Source of the DNA: Lates calcarifer | Taxonomy: Eukaryota > Chordata > Actinopteri > Centropomidae | Assembly (NCBI RefSeq): GCF_001640805.2 | Contig: NC_066848.1 | Location: 22,926,483-22,990,482, forward strand | Direction of reading: 5' to 3' | Length of the DNA: 64,000 nucleotides | Shown here: in pieces, positions 23,260 to 30,961 of the stretch | How positions within the stretch are numbered: the first letter of the stretch is position 1 | Layout of the letters: each line of letters starts with the position of its first letter | Made by a program: the position numbers and the translations under genes | Notes under the pieces: generated by a model | The model's database searches: none | What the model was told of the DNA's origin: nothing | What the model saw: the letters and a program-made list of their open reading frames with translations, nothing else

Positions 23260-23410
23260 CAGTGTGGCGGAATGAGGCGGAGTCTCGCTCCAGATCAGCA
23301 GTTCAGTTGAAAGCTGGTTCTGAATGTGGAGCAGCCAAATGGTCAGCAGGGGGCGCTGCTGCTGTGGGGAGCTGCTGTGGACTGGCTGCCTCGTTTCAAG
23401 AGAGACAGGG

Positions 23411-23444
<34 letters not shown>

Positions 23445-25237
23445 TTGCTTGTACTATAAGTATGCTGACACACCGATCTTAGAGGGTCAGCTTACAAAAT
23501 TACAAAAAGCTCCTCTGTCTCCTTCAGCTGCTGTCTGGGACTTCCATGTCCTCCTGGTGAGGGAGGGTTTGACCTTTGACCTCCCTGAGCTGCACTCCAC
23601 CCCCTGGAGCTCTGTCCAGCCCCTGGACCCCACCGACCGGCGAATGCAGGATTTCCTCCCATCACGACACAACCAAAAAAGAAACAGCAGCAGCATCAGC
23701 AGTCTGGAGCTGGACCTCGACACGCTGCTGTCCCAGAAATACAGCGGTGAGCCTGAGAGCCTGATCACTGTAGCATGACCTTTGCAAAAGTGCAGCACTA
23801 TTATCTGGTGCAATTGTCAGAACTGTAATAAACTTCTGTCCTTCAGTTGTCCTGAACTGATGGTAAAGTAAAAAAAAAAAAAAAACAAACTTTCAGAATA
23901 CAGGCTGACTAAAATACTGGCATGCCCATTTGGAAATTTTTACTGTGCAGGATGTACAGGCAGCATGCTTAGATGCTCAATAAACAGTTTTAGCTTTTTC
24001 TTGTCAGTGAATCAGGACATAATATTATTCAACGCAGAACATTATTTTTATTTTTTGTTAAAAAACAAAATTAAGTTGACAGCTATTTTCAGTGTCTACA
24101 CCTGCAAGCCCTTGAGAGAGAGACAATCTATGTTTTTATTACGTATGGCAGGCACGGTGTTGAAATGCACAATGCTCCCTGAAAGCATCACTCTTTATCA
24201 TAATAATGATGTAGTCATGGTTCTGCCTGGTCAGCACCTAGACTTCTTTTATGCATATATATTCAAAGAAAATTATAAGGAAAATGAAATTAAAACAATT
24301 TATTTTGTATGTTCTAAAACTTCATCCATCCCCCTCAAATTTGTTGAGATATATTTGAGATATTTGCAAATTGAGATTTATTGAAACAGACAGTGCTGTA
24401 AATACAGAACAGAGTTTACATGGGAGTCAGTGTTCCTCTGGAGTAATTATAGACTTTTACCTGCCTGCCATATTCAATAAGACCTAAAATCAAAGTATGT
24501 CAACACTGAAAAAACATAAGACCTAAAACTGAGCAAACTGAGCTACATTTTTACATTACAGCACTTAATAGGCTTTTCAGGTGAAGGTGTTATTTTTTTG
24601 TTCTCTCCTCCATCAGGTGATGTGGAGCTCAGAGTCCAGGTCATTGGCTTCCGCTTCCAAGACGCTCCACCCTCCCAGAATGCAACTCAGCCACTCCTGG
24701 ACAGCTCCACACAGCTGGATGGTATCCTAGAGGCGCTGAGCGGAGACGTCACCTACACTGGCTGTGGTCGCTGCTCTGCCGAGCTCAATACTGACACCAA
24801 CGGCATCTATGGCCCCTGTTACCCCTGCCTGCCCCACACCACCGTACGCCGCTACTACAGGTACGACTGATATCAGTGTTTTCAGGAAATCCTTTTTATA
24901 CACAGGCTAACAAAAAAGCACTTTAGACATTACAGTCCTTTTCATTATTGATTTCCCTGCTGATTATTTTCTGGACAGCAGGTTTAACCCAAAGATATTC
25001 AGTTTACTATCATATACAAAAAAAATCTCACATTTAAGAAGTAGGCTCAGCTAATATTTAGTATTTAATACATGGCTTTAAAATGGCAATAAGAATGAAT
25101 AAAATGTTTAAACATAAATATTTCGATTTTGTCATGTTAAGAAATCCTCTTTTTGTAGAATAAAAGATGAAAATGCATCAACTTTTTTTGCCTTACTTTC
25201 AAGACTTGGATATGGATAGATAAACCCTAAAAATACA

Positions 25238-25294
<57 letters not shown>

Positions 25295-26678
25295 AGGCCA
25301 GCTGTGCTGACTGTGAGTGGGCAGGGCAGCAGTCAGGTGTGTGTTCAGGTTCCTCCTGTTCCTCTGCAGAATATCCTCGATGCTCCACCTGATAAACTCC
25401 ACAGGAGCTCAGGTGAGACACAGTCTGACTTTACTGACTGTCTGGGTCTGTCCCAGCACCCACACCTGCTGGGTGCTGTTCACAGTACATTGCAGGAAAT
25501 CGTGCAGACACAGAAAAATTTGGATCTCAGTGCCTTTGGCTGTGGCATGATTGTTGGTGCCAGACAGGATGGTCAGAACAGAAATCTGAGGCTGCAGTGG
25601 ACAGAGGCTCACCAAAACTGGACCCCTGAAGACTGGAAAACATGGGCTGGTCTGTTGAATCTCGATGATAGGGTTATTAATCTGTGGACCCAACAGTCTG
25701 GACTGTTGACACAAGTGGAACATTTCTCATTCATGTGGAACATTTCTAAAGGGGAACAATCCCATGAATCTGAAAGTCCATGTGAGACCCTAAAGAGCCT
25801 GCACAGAATGATGGTGGGAATGATAAGATTTCACTGAACTCCACATACTGAATGACAAACTGCTGCAACAGCTGCATCAAAACTAACAACAGAGTGAGCG
25901 AGTTGCCAGTCAAGCACAGTTTGTGCACACTATGGCTTTCACTTTATATTTAAGATTCAGACTTATCTGGATAAAAGTGAGTCAAAATTAAATATTCAAG
26001 CTATGATGGCCTGTTTGAATTCCACATTTATAGTCTGTAAGAGCCACAGAGGGTGGCATGGTGGTGCAGTGGTTAGCACTGTCCCCTCACAGCAAGAAGG
26101 GTTTGAGCCCTGGGCTTTTCTGTGTGGAGTTTGCATGTTCTCCCTGTGTTCCTCTCACAGTCCAAAGACATACATCTTAGGTTAACTAGTGACTCTAAAT
26201 TGCTTGTAGGTGTGAATGTGAGTGTGATCCTGTGATCCTGTGATGGACAGCCAATCCATACAGGGTGTACCCCACCTCTCGCCTGATGTCAGCTGGGAGA
26301 GGCTCCAAACAGATAAGCGGTATAGATAATGGATGGATGGAAATGCAACAGAGCATTTGAAATTATTTCCTGAAATCCACTGTCAACTTGACCTAAGCCT
26401 GCCTTATTGATCTGTCAGGAAATTCAGTTAATCAATAAAAAGTCCAGGTGAGGCAGGAGTGTTGTGCATTAACCTCTGTTATTTATTTTTTTACTTGTCT
26501 CATAGCTCCAGGCTCACAGGTGAAACACATCCAGGTGGCAGCAGAGAGGATCCAGACCCTCCTCTCCCTCCCAAGGAAAACCTTCGTCTTAACCATCCGG
26601 AGTCACTTCCTGTGCGATGAGAACAGCTTCCCCCTCAGTCAGGACTTTACACTGCTGGACCTTCAGTTCCCCAGCTGA
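20017..26678 (+). CDS. shld2: shieldin complex subunit 2 (FAM35A), ten coding exons, one-base frameshift in exon 6
   Basis: Shieldin acts with 53BP1-RIF1 at DNA double-strand breaks to limit end resection. SHLD2 bridges REV7/SHLD3 (N terminus) and binds single-stranded DNA with C-terminal OB folds. Joined exons give about 813 residues (human about 835-900). The N terminus KIHVFLGAP matches the REV7-binding start of the family. Exon 2 codes a long, low-complexity, Ser/Pro/Glu-rich linker with two ELFS motifs (STPELFSPLTP, SAELFSQP) and GVLCSQV. From HPCHLKEIK on, the OB-fold region aligns well (VVLWRRAAFWALTV, GETVLQSTFSSKLLSLG, LHSTPWSSVQ). A CxxC...CxxC zinc ribbon (YTGCGRC...CYPCLP) sits in exon 8, and the end is QDFTLLDLQFPS. 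All junctions are GT-AG and phases agree except inside exon 6, where total length is one base over a multiple of three. Read literally, the frame ends at TGA 23577-23579, about residue 580. Confidence 0.93.
20220..20252 (+). repeat. poly-T tract
   Basis: About 33 consecutive T, 40 bases into the first shld2 coding intron. In the transcript it is a U-tract close to a 5' splice site. Confidence 0.95.
20815..21740 (+). CDS. shld2: shld2 coding exon 2 (disordered linker)
   Basis: 926 bases, residues 55-363. The acceptor is CTTTTCAG|AGGAGG and the donor is CAAG|GTGAGA. It is rich in Ser, Pro, Glu, Gln and Asp and has the two ELFS motifs. It ends RCYKPGVRYSVLVAVVHPCH and then LKEIK, which matches the family at the start of the first OB fold. 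Confidence 0.93.
21892..22042 (+). CDS. shld2: shld2 coding exon 3 (OB fold 1)
   Basis: Codes VKSGPSAGTYVPLASMVV and then VTDQSDVEMKVVLWRRAAFW, ending GDILLIT plus one base. The acceptor is TTTAAAG|GTGAAG (weak pyrimidine tract) and the donor is ACAG|GTACAA. Confidence 0.92.
22732..22839 (+). CDS. shld2: shld2 coding exon 4
   Basis: Codes GLQVNEDRWRGETVLQSTFS and then SKLLSLGQ. An upstream acceptor would bring in TGA, so TGATCAG|GACTGC is chosen; it also gives the right phase and length against the human protein. The donor is CCAG|GTACAG. Confidence 0.88.
22947..23141 (+). CDS. shld2: shld2 coding exon 5
   Basis: Starts APQHVNVHTLSSLYGFLRE and ends LRVNTLVHALLRVTHTHISS. The acceptor is CTCTTCAG|CTCCGC and the donor is TCAG|GTGAGT. 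The segment VHALLRV corresponds to human VHAVLRV. Confidence 0.93.
23227..23258 (+). repeat. (TG)16 microsatellite at the shld2 exon 6 acceptor
   Basis: Sixteen TG units ending four bases before the exon, in the place of a normal pyrimidine tract. Confidence 0.97.
23263..23410 (+). CDS. shld2: shld2 coding exon 6, containing a +1 frameshift
   Basis: The exon enters in the frame VWRNEAESRSRSAVQL but the conserved continuation KLVLNVEQPNGQQGALLLWG and then AAVDWLPRFKRDRG is read one base later. The surplus base falls in the short A run at 23310-23312. The acceptor is TGACAG|TGTGGC after (TG)16 and the donor is AGGG|GTACAC before (CA)15. No alternative acceptor in the correct frame exists after the TGA at 23308-23310. 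Confidence 0.88.
23413..23442 (+). repeat. (AC)15 microsatellite at the shld2 exon 6 donor
   Basis: Fifteen AC units directly after the GT of the donor. They are complementary to the (TG)16 on the other side of the exon. Confidence 0.97.
23528..23746 (+). CDS. shld2: shld2 coding exon 7
   Basis: Starts AAVWDFHVLLVREGLTFDLP and then ELHSTPWSSVQP, aligned to human IWEFKYLFV...LELHTTPWSS. It ends LDTLLSQKYS plus one base. The acceptor is CCTTCAG|CTGCTG and the donor is AGCG|GTGAGC. Confidence 0.94.
23747..24616. other. shld2: shld2 intron 7
   Basis: AT-rich intron with a poly-A run near 23.87 kb. A long open frame at 23965-24384 shows no family resemblance and AT-driven composition. Confidence 0.75.
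24617..24860 (+). CDS. shld2: shld2 coding exon 8 (zinc ribbon in the last OB fold)
   Basis: Carries GDVTYTGCGRCSAEL and then NGIYGPCYPCLPHTTVRRYY. The spacing of the two CxxC pairs equals that in human SHLD2, pointing to an RPA70-like zinc-binding OB fold. The acceptor is CCATCAG|GTGATG and the donor is ACAG|GTACGA. Confidence 0.95.
24935..25060 (+). repeat. dispersed fish repeat ('gctgcaactaacgatt' family), middle part
   Basis: Contains 'aaagatattcagtttactat' and 'cacatttaagaagtaggctc', characteristic inner phrases of the family, in shld2 intron 8. Confidence 0.65.
25241..25291 (+). repeat. (TG)25 microsatellite at the shld2 exon 9 acceptor
   Basis: About 25 TG units ending five bases before the exon at TTACAG. 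Confidence 0.97.
25297..25412 (+). CDS. shld2: shld2 coding exon 9
   Basis: Codes RPAVLTVSGQGSSQVCVQVP and then PVPLQNILDAPPDKLHRSS, matching human RPALMTAIDGR...VCIRVESKLIEKILL...LNRV. The donor is TCAG|GTGAGA. Confidence 0.93.
25430..25840 (+). mobile_element. degenerate Tc1/mariner-type transposase fragment
   Basis: An open stretch reads ..RLQWTEAHQNWTPEDWKTWA and then LDDRVINLWTQQSG. This resembles the Tc1 phrase 'RLQWAKEHQNWTPEDWK..W' and the following DGR..IW segment. The first catalytic region and the usual WSDES block are absent or eroded, and no terminal inverted repeats were identified. An inactive DNA-transposon relic. Confidence 0.7.
26051..26342 (+). repeat. SINE-like element (family 1), near full length, plus orientation
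   Basis: Starts 'ggtggcatggtggtgcagtg', continues through 'tctgtgtggagtttgcatgt' and 'ccaaagacatacatcttagg', and ends in 'aatggatggatgg'. A-box-like and degraded B-box-like segments are in the first 60 bases. It lies in shld2 intron 9, in inverted orientation to the copy after exon 10. Confidence 0.8.
26506..26678 (+). CDS. shld2: shld2 coding exon 10 with stop codon
   Basis: Codes APGSQVKHIQVAAERIQTLL and onward, ending DENSFPLSQDFTLLDLQFPS before TGA. Human has DENSYPLQQDFSLLDF at the same place. The acceptor is GTCTCATAG|CTCCAG. Confidence 0.95.
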
Positions 26679-26719
26679 CAGACTGCACAGTGATTATTGT
26701 TGGTTTGCAGTTTACCAGG

Positions 26720-26975
26720 GAGCTGGAGCCTATCCCAGCTAACATTAGGCCCTGGTCTATCACAGGGCTGAGACAGAAACAAACAACCATTCACACTCAC
26801 ACCTACAGGCAATTTAAAGTCACCAGTTAACCTACCCTGCATGTCTTTGGACTGTGGGAGAAAGCTGAGAGCCTGCAGGAGACCCACGCAGGCTCATGGA
26901 GAACATATAAACTCCACATAGAACCTACTTGCTATGAGACGACAGTGCTAACTACTGCACCACTGTGCCCCCCAG
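26720..26975 (-). repeat. SINE-like element (family 1), inverted copy in the shld2 3' region
   Basis: Minus-strand reading gives 'cagtggtgcagtagttagca', 'ccacagtccaaagacatgca' and 'gctgggataggctccagctc', the same family as the plus-oriented copy 380 bases upstream. Confidence 0.8.
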
Positions 26976-27629
26976 CATGACAACCAGTTTGCTCATCAGT
27001 CTGTCCTGTAGTCAGCTGAGTTAGTTGACACTCGAGTTAGGACAGATCTGCCTGTAGAGTGTTCTTCAGACTACACTGTGTATTAGCTTTATTTCTTACC
27101 GATTGATTTTAACAGTGAGCACATTTAGTACATTTATCTTTGTAGCAATGTTATTAATATCAAATTTTATTCACCAGAATGAAAGAATCAAATTTCAAAC
27201 CAACAACAGTTTTTTTTAAAAAAATAGTTGCATCTGTTGACATTTACTGAAATCACAGTGATCTATTATATATAGATTATAATAACAAAAACATGTATAT
27301 GAATACACACTCACATGAAATACAACAAAAAAAAATTCATCCAACTGTTGAAGAGTTTGAATAGCATATATTATCATCTGAACAGCATTACCAGTCTTAT
27401 CAAAATACAAGAGACAGTGTGCTCTGGTGTTTTAATACATCTGATTTATGACAATGTTTTTTAATTAAATTAAATTACTGATCATATCTTGGTGACATTG
27501 GACCACATAGTTGCAGGGTATCAGCTGCTGATACGTGGAAGAGCTTCTGTTTAACTGCACGACATTAATGTTTCATTAGAAAAAGTTTTTGAGGAAAACA
27601 AGTTATTTGATGAATTAGAGTGCGACTCC

Positions 27630-28035
27630 TTAGAGTCACGAATGTCATCCTGTTGTAGACTGACTATGGTGAAAACTGTATTTTAGATTTTCTAGATGTA
27701 TGTGCTGCTTTTGACATTGCTGACTGTAACTCTGGTTGTGCCCCGCTCAAACTGACTGAGTTTTTGTTGCTGTCCTGGCCCCCAGATCCTGGATCAGTCT
27801 CCCTCAGTGGGTCAGGTCAGTAGAATGTTTTAAATCTCATCTCTAGATGGACCTTTTCTCAAAATGAATTTATTGATTCTTTGTTTCTCTTTTCTCTCTC
27901 GTTTTTATCCCTTTAAACGTTTTTTTTGCTTGTATCTGAAGTTTGTATTCATGTGCTATTGAGCGCATTCATTTGCTGTGAAGCACTTTATAAACCTGGT
28001 TTTGCAAAGAGTTGTATAAATAAAGATTTACTTTT
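27630..28035 (+). mobile_element. non-LTR retrotransposon (L2/CR1-like) fossil: reverse-transcriptase scrap plus 3' tail
   Basis: With one internal stop, 27.63-27.73 kb reads LRVTNVILL..TDYGENC and LDFLDVCAAFDIADC. This resembles the fish LINE phrase 'RVTND..SGD..VLLDLSAAFDTVDH' around a catalytic RT block; the YADD box is missing. The 3' part ends in the usual 'ctgtgaagcactttataaac' and 'gtataaataaag'. 5'-truncated and inactive. Confidence 0.65.
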
Positions 28036-28091
28036 TCAAGGGCCTGAAGTTAGTTTGAAGGGCTGCTGTGGAAGACTCACCTCCTCCCTCT

Positions 28092-28213
28092 CCCTCCCTC
28101 TTGCCACCAACAAGTGAGAGGGCATCTCCGACATCAAATTCTCCTTTGTTGTCATTGTCTTTCTTTCCAGTGATGAGACAGAGGGCGTTGCCTGGGGCAA
28201 TAGATGCATCAGG
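28092..28213 (-). other. minus-strand coding-like stretch, possible orphan exon
   Basis: Minus-strand frame reads PDASIAPGNALCLITGKKDN and then DNKGEFDVGDALSLVGGKRE, followed by a consensus donor GGAG|GTGAGT. A weak acceptor GTTGAG|CCTGAT precedes it. I do not recognise the protein. It directly adjoins a LINE tail, so a transposon origin is possible. Confidence 0.3.
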
Positions 28214-29096
28214 CTCAACGAAGAGTACAGAATATCTTAAGGAAATTTAGTATAAGTTCACCTGAAGCTTCAGTCACTCTATATTTCCTAAACTGATCTG
28301 ACCCTGACAACACAACCCATCTGCCCCTCACTCTCAGATCAACACAAATGTTGTGTTTAACTTGGTAAAACCCTGATCCTTCCACATGTCTGTCTGTGAA
28401 TCATTTACAAAGTTATCCTTGAATAAAAGTAGAGTAACATTTATAGTTTAATTGGTCTGACCATAGTCAGTCTGATGTCCTTTTCAGGCTCAGGATGTTA
28501 CTATAGGACTAATAATAATGACTGTGACTGCATTGCTGTATATTTCTCCCAAAATGAGCCAAGGTGAACTTAGATTGGAAAATAAGAAAATTGGAAGGAG
28601 TTACAAGAGTGTTTTCTTTAGGTTTTACACACATACATCTCATACAAACAGGCTGAGACGATGTGCTGTTGCCATCAGAGTTTTCAGTCCAGCACCATCT
28701 AGCGGCAATTGTCAAAAAAGCATCACAGTTTCGTCTCATGGCTTCTATACTCTTTGGTGCCGTGATATTACACCGTCAGCTCAACCCATAGAGCACTTGA
28801 AGAAATGCGAGAGTCGATGTTTGATGTTTAAATAATACAGTTGATGCTGCATCAACCAATGCTGTGTAACATATCAGTCCTGCAATACATCATTCCTTCA
28901 TAAAAATTAAACGGTATGAAACTGCATTAAAGAGACTACATCCTCTATAATGATTACACAGCTGAATCAATATCTCCTTTCAACAAATAGTGAAAAAAAT
29001 TTAAAAAATTTAAAATTTTCTCGAGGGGAGGATTTATTGCACAACTGTTGTGCACAACTGCATTAGTTTTGGCTAGATATTCATAATAAATGAAAA

Positions 29097-29117
29097 TATG
29101 TATGTATGTATGTATGC
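29097..29117 (+). repeat. (TATG)5 microsatellite
   Basis: Five TATG units in the intergenic region. Confidence 0.9.
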
Positions 29118-29439
29118 ATTTACTTTATTAGCTTCATAGAATACACTGTTGGGAATTATCGTTAATGTGATTAAGAGTGATAATGTGTGTTATTTGTAAA
29201 TATTTACTGAAAAATTCAAAATCATTTTAGACTACGTAGGTTGTTGTTATGGAAACCCAACAGTGTCACACACGTCTCTCTAGAGCGTCGAGCAGCATTT
29301 AACCCTAACTATTAAAATTCTTACTAGCTGAGGATAAACGTTTATAATTTGTGTTTTGTTGTAGATCATAAAACCATGAATTCACTGCTCTGCATCCAAG
29401 ACTAACTGCTTTTCCTAAGTTTAGCCTGTATGTGTCTGT

Positions 29440-29660
29440 TTAAAGGTCGTTCTTCCCCGGTCCAATATGAAGGCGACGCTGACGTACGATGGAGCGACCT
29501 CTTGGATGTGACCTATCTTGACAGAGAACTACATCTTTGAGTTGACTCTGTTATTGCGTCAGCAGGGGGCGGGGCATGGTGCAGCCGCTCAGCTGTCAAA
29601 TCTGCCCCGCTCAGGAGAACGCTGTTTGAGAAGAGGGAGAATCGTCGATTCAAGTCAAAC
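29440..29660. promoter_or_regulatory. possible regulatory/promoter patch upstream of ttc7a
   Basis: Locally GC-richer sequence with CCAAT (inside 'ggtccaatatgaagg'), a CRE-like TGACGTAC, and CAGCAGGGGGCGGGGC, which fits both a GC box and a CTCF core. It lies 1.2 kb before the ttc7a start codon. Function not shown. Confidence 0.35.
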
Positions 29661-30831
29661 AAATGTCAAGTTTCCAGAGAGAAAATGAGGCCGCAAAATC
29701 TCTGTTCAGGAGGCTTGAGGTTTTATTTTATGTCATAAAGTAGCTGATATAGACTCGCAGTAAAACCTCTCAGTAGTGAGTGACCCTTAGATGTCCCTGA
29801 GTATTTACACCCTGTGCTGTGGTCAGCGTGACTAATGTTGACTGTTGTTGAACTGCTGGTGGACTCTTGTGAATTCCTTCCTTTTCCTTCAGCTTCACAG
29901 ATATCCCCATTTAAGAACGCGAGTTAGTGTGAACTGAAATAGTTTAGCTTTGTCTGCCTCGTGCATTGGTTTGTACAACCTTGTGCTCGATACAGTGCAA
30001 TTACATATCACAGTGCAATAGCTGACAGATGTAATATTTTGTAACTGAGCCAGGAGGTTAGCCAGCGTCAGCCTGCCAATGTGTCTGAACCCAGATCAGG
30101 GAGTAAGCCAAGCAATTACAAATTGATTTTTTTCCCCCCCACTGAACTCATCCATGAAATGAGCACTATTAAAAGAAAAGAACAGCACCTTATATGTGTG
30201 TGTATCCTGCCTTAGCTGAGTTGAACACTTTGCTGCATTAGAGTACGGCTTTCTGTGCCTTGCTCTTTCTTAAGCCCCACCTGATCCAGTTAAAGTGTTA
30301 ACGGAAAAGATTAGGGACATGGGTCTTAAAAGGAAGACACCCTTCCTCCAGATCAAACCCTCTCAAAGTGCCACGCTCACTTCAAGAGGAGACAGGAGTC
30401 ACTAATGCACTGCCAAAGACAAATAATGCACAATAGTGTGCAGTGTAATAAATATTCATTGTAAAGTTCTGACAGAAGACAGTAAGGAAGCTTGTTTATG
30501 GTGAAAAAGATGTATTTACTCTGAATATAGCTGAAATTTCCTTGTTAAACTATGAAACTTAAGCCTGATATAGATAATATTACACACTGATAATTTGGTC
30601 CTGTGTTAACAGTAACATCCTATAACACCTATCCTCACTCTGCTTAAAAAGCAACATGTATTTACTTTTGCGCACTGGCTTCTGTTGCTCATGACCTCCT
30701 GTGCCTGTAGTAACCCACACTCCACCCTCCATCCCTCCGCACTCCAAAGATTACTCATTTATTTCTCCTGGTAGTCTGCAGTTACTCCCATCGTGTCCGG
30801 GGAGTACAGTCACCACCGGGACAGAGCAGCG

Positions 30832-30961
30832 ATGGCATCCCGAGTCTCCTTCACCCAGATCCGGCTGGAAGCGGAGCTGGAGCGCTACCGGGCCGAGTGC
30901 CAGTGGGACAAGATGCCGGCGATCATCGACCAGATGCAGGCGGCGCGGATGCACGAGGACG
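30832..30961 (+). CDS. ttc7a: ttc7a coding exon 1
   Basis: Starts [18 protein letters not shown], 43 codons plus one base, in a GC-rich stretch. The ATG has G at -3 and G at +4. The donor is GACG|GTGAGT. It corresponds to human TTC7A up to ...RMPELVRQL; the Gly/Ser insertion of the human exon is absent. Confidence 0.93.

Larger units (their letters stand above)
25413..26505. other. shld2: shld2 intron 9
   Basis: Intron of about 1.1 kb occupied by a Tc1-like transposase fossil and a SINE-like copy. Confidence 0.8.
26679..30831. other. shld2 3' UTR and shld2-ttc7a intergenic region
   Basis: Holds an inverted SINE-like copy, a LINE fossil, a minus-strand coding-like stretch (28.09-28.21 kb) and a GC-richer patch near 29.44-29.65 kb with CCAAT and GC/CTCF-like motifs. 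No clear poly(A) signal follows the shld2 stop closely. ATTAAA occurs at 27464-27469 and AATAAA only inside the LINE tail near 28.02 kb. Confidence 0.65.

Noticed and set aside
23965..24384. 139-codon frame in shld2 intron 7
   Set aside because: AT-driven residues (F, Y, I, K, N) and no family resemblance; shld2 exons on either side join in phase without it.
26051..26120. tRNA gene suggested by A- and B-box-like sequence
   Set aside because: The head belongs to a longer dispersed element with several copies; no cloverleaf or anticodon arm can be drawn. Same for 46.06 kb.
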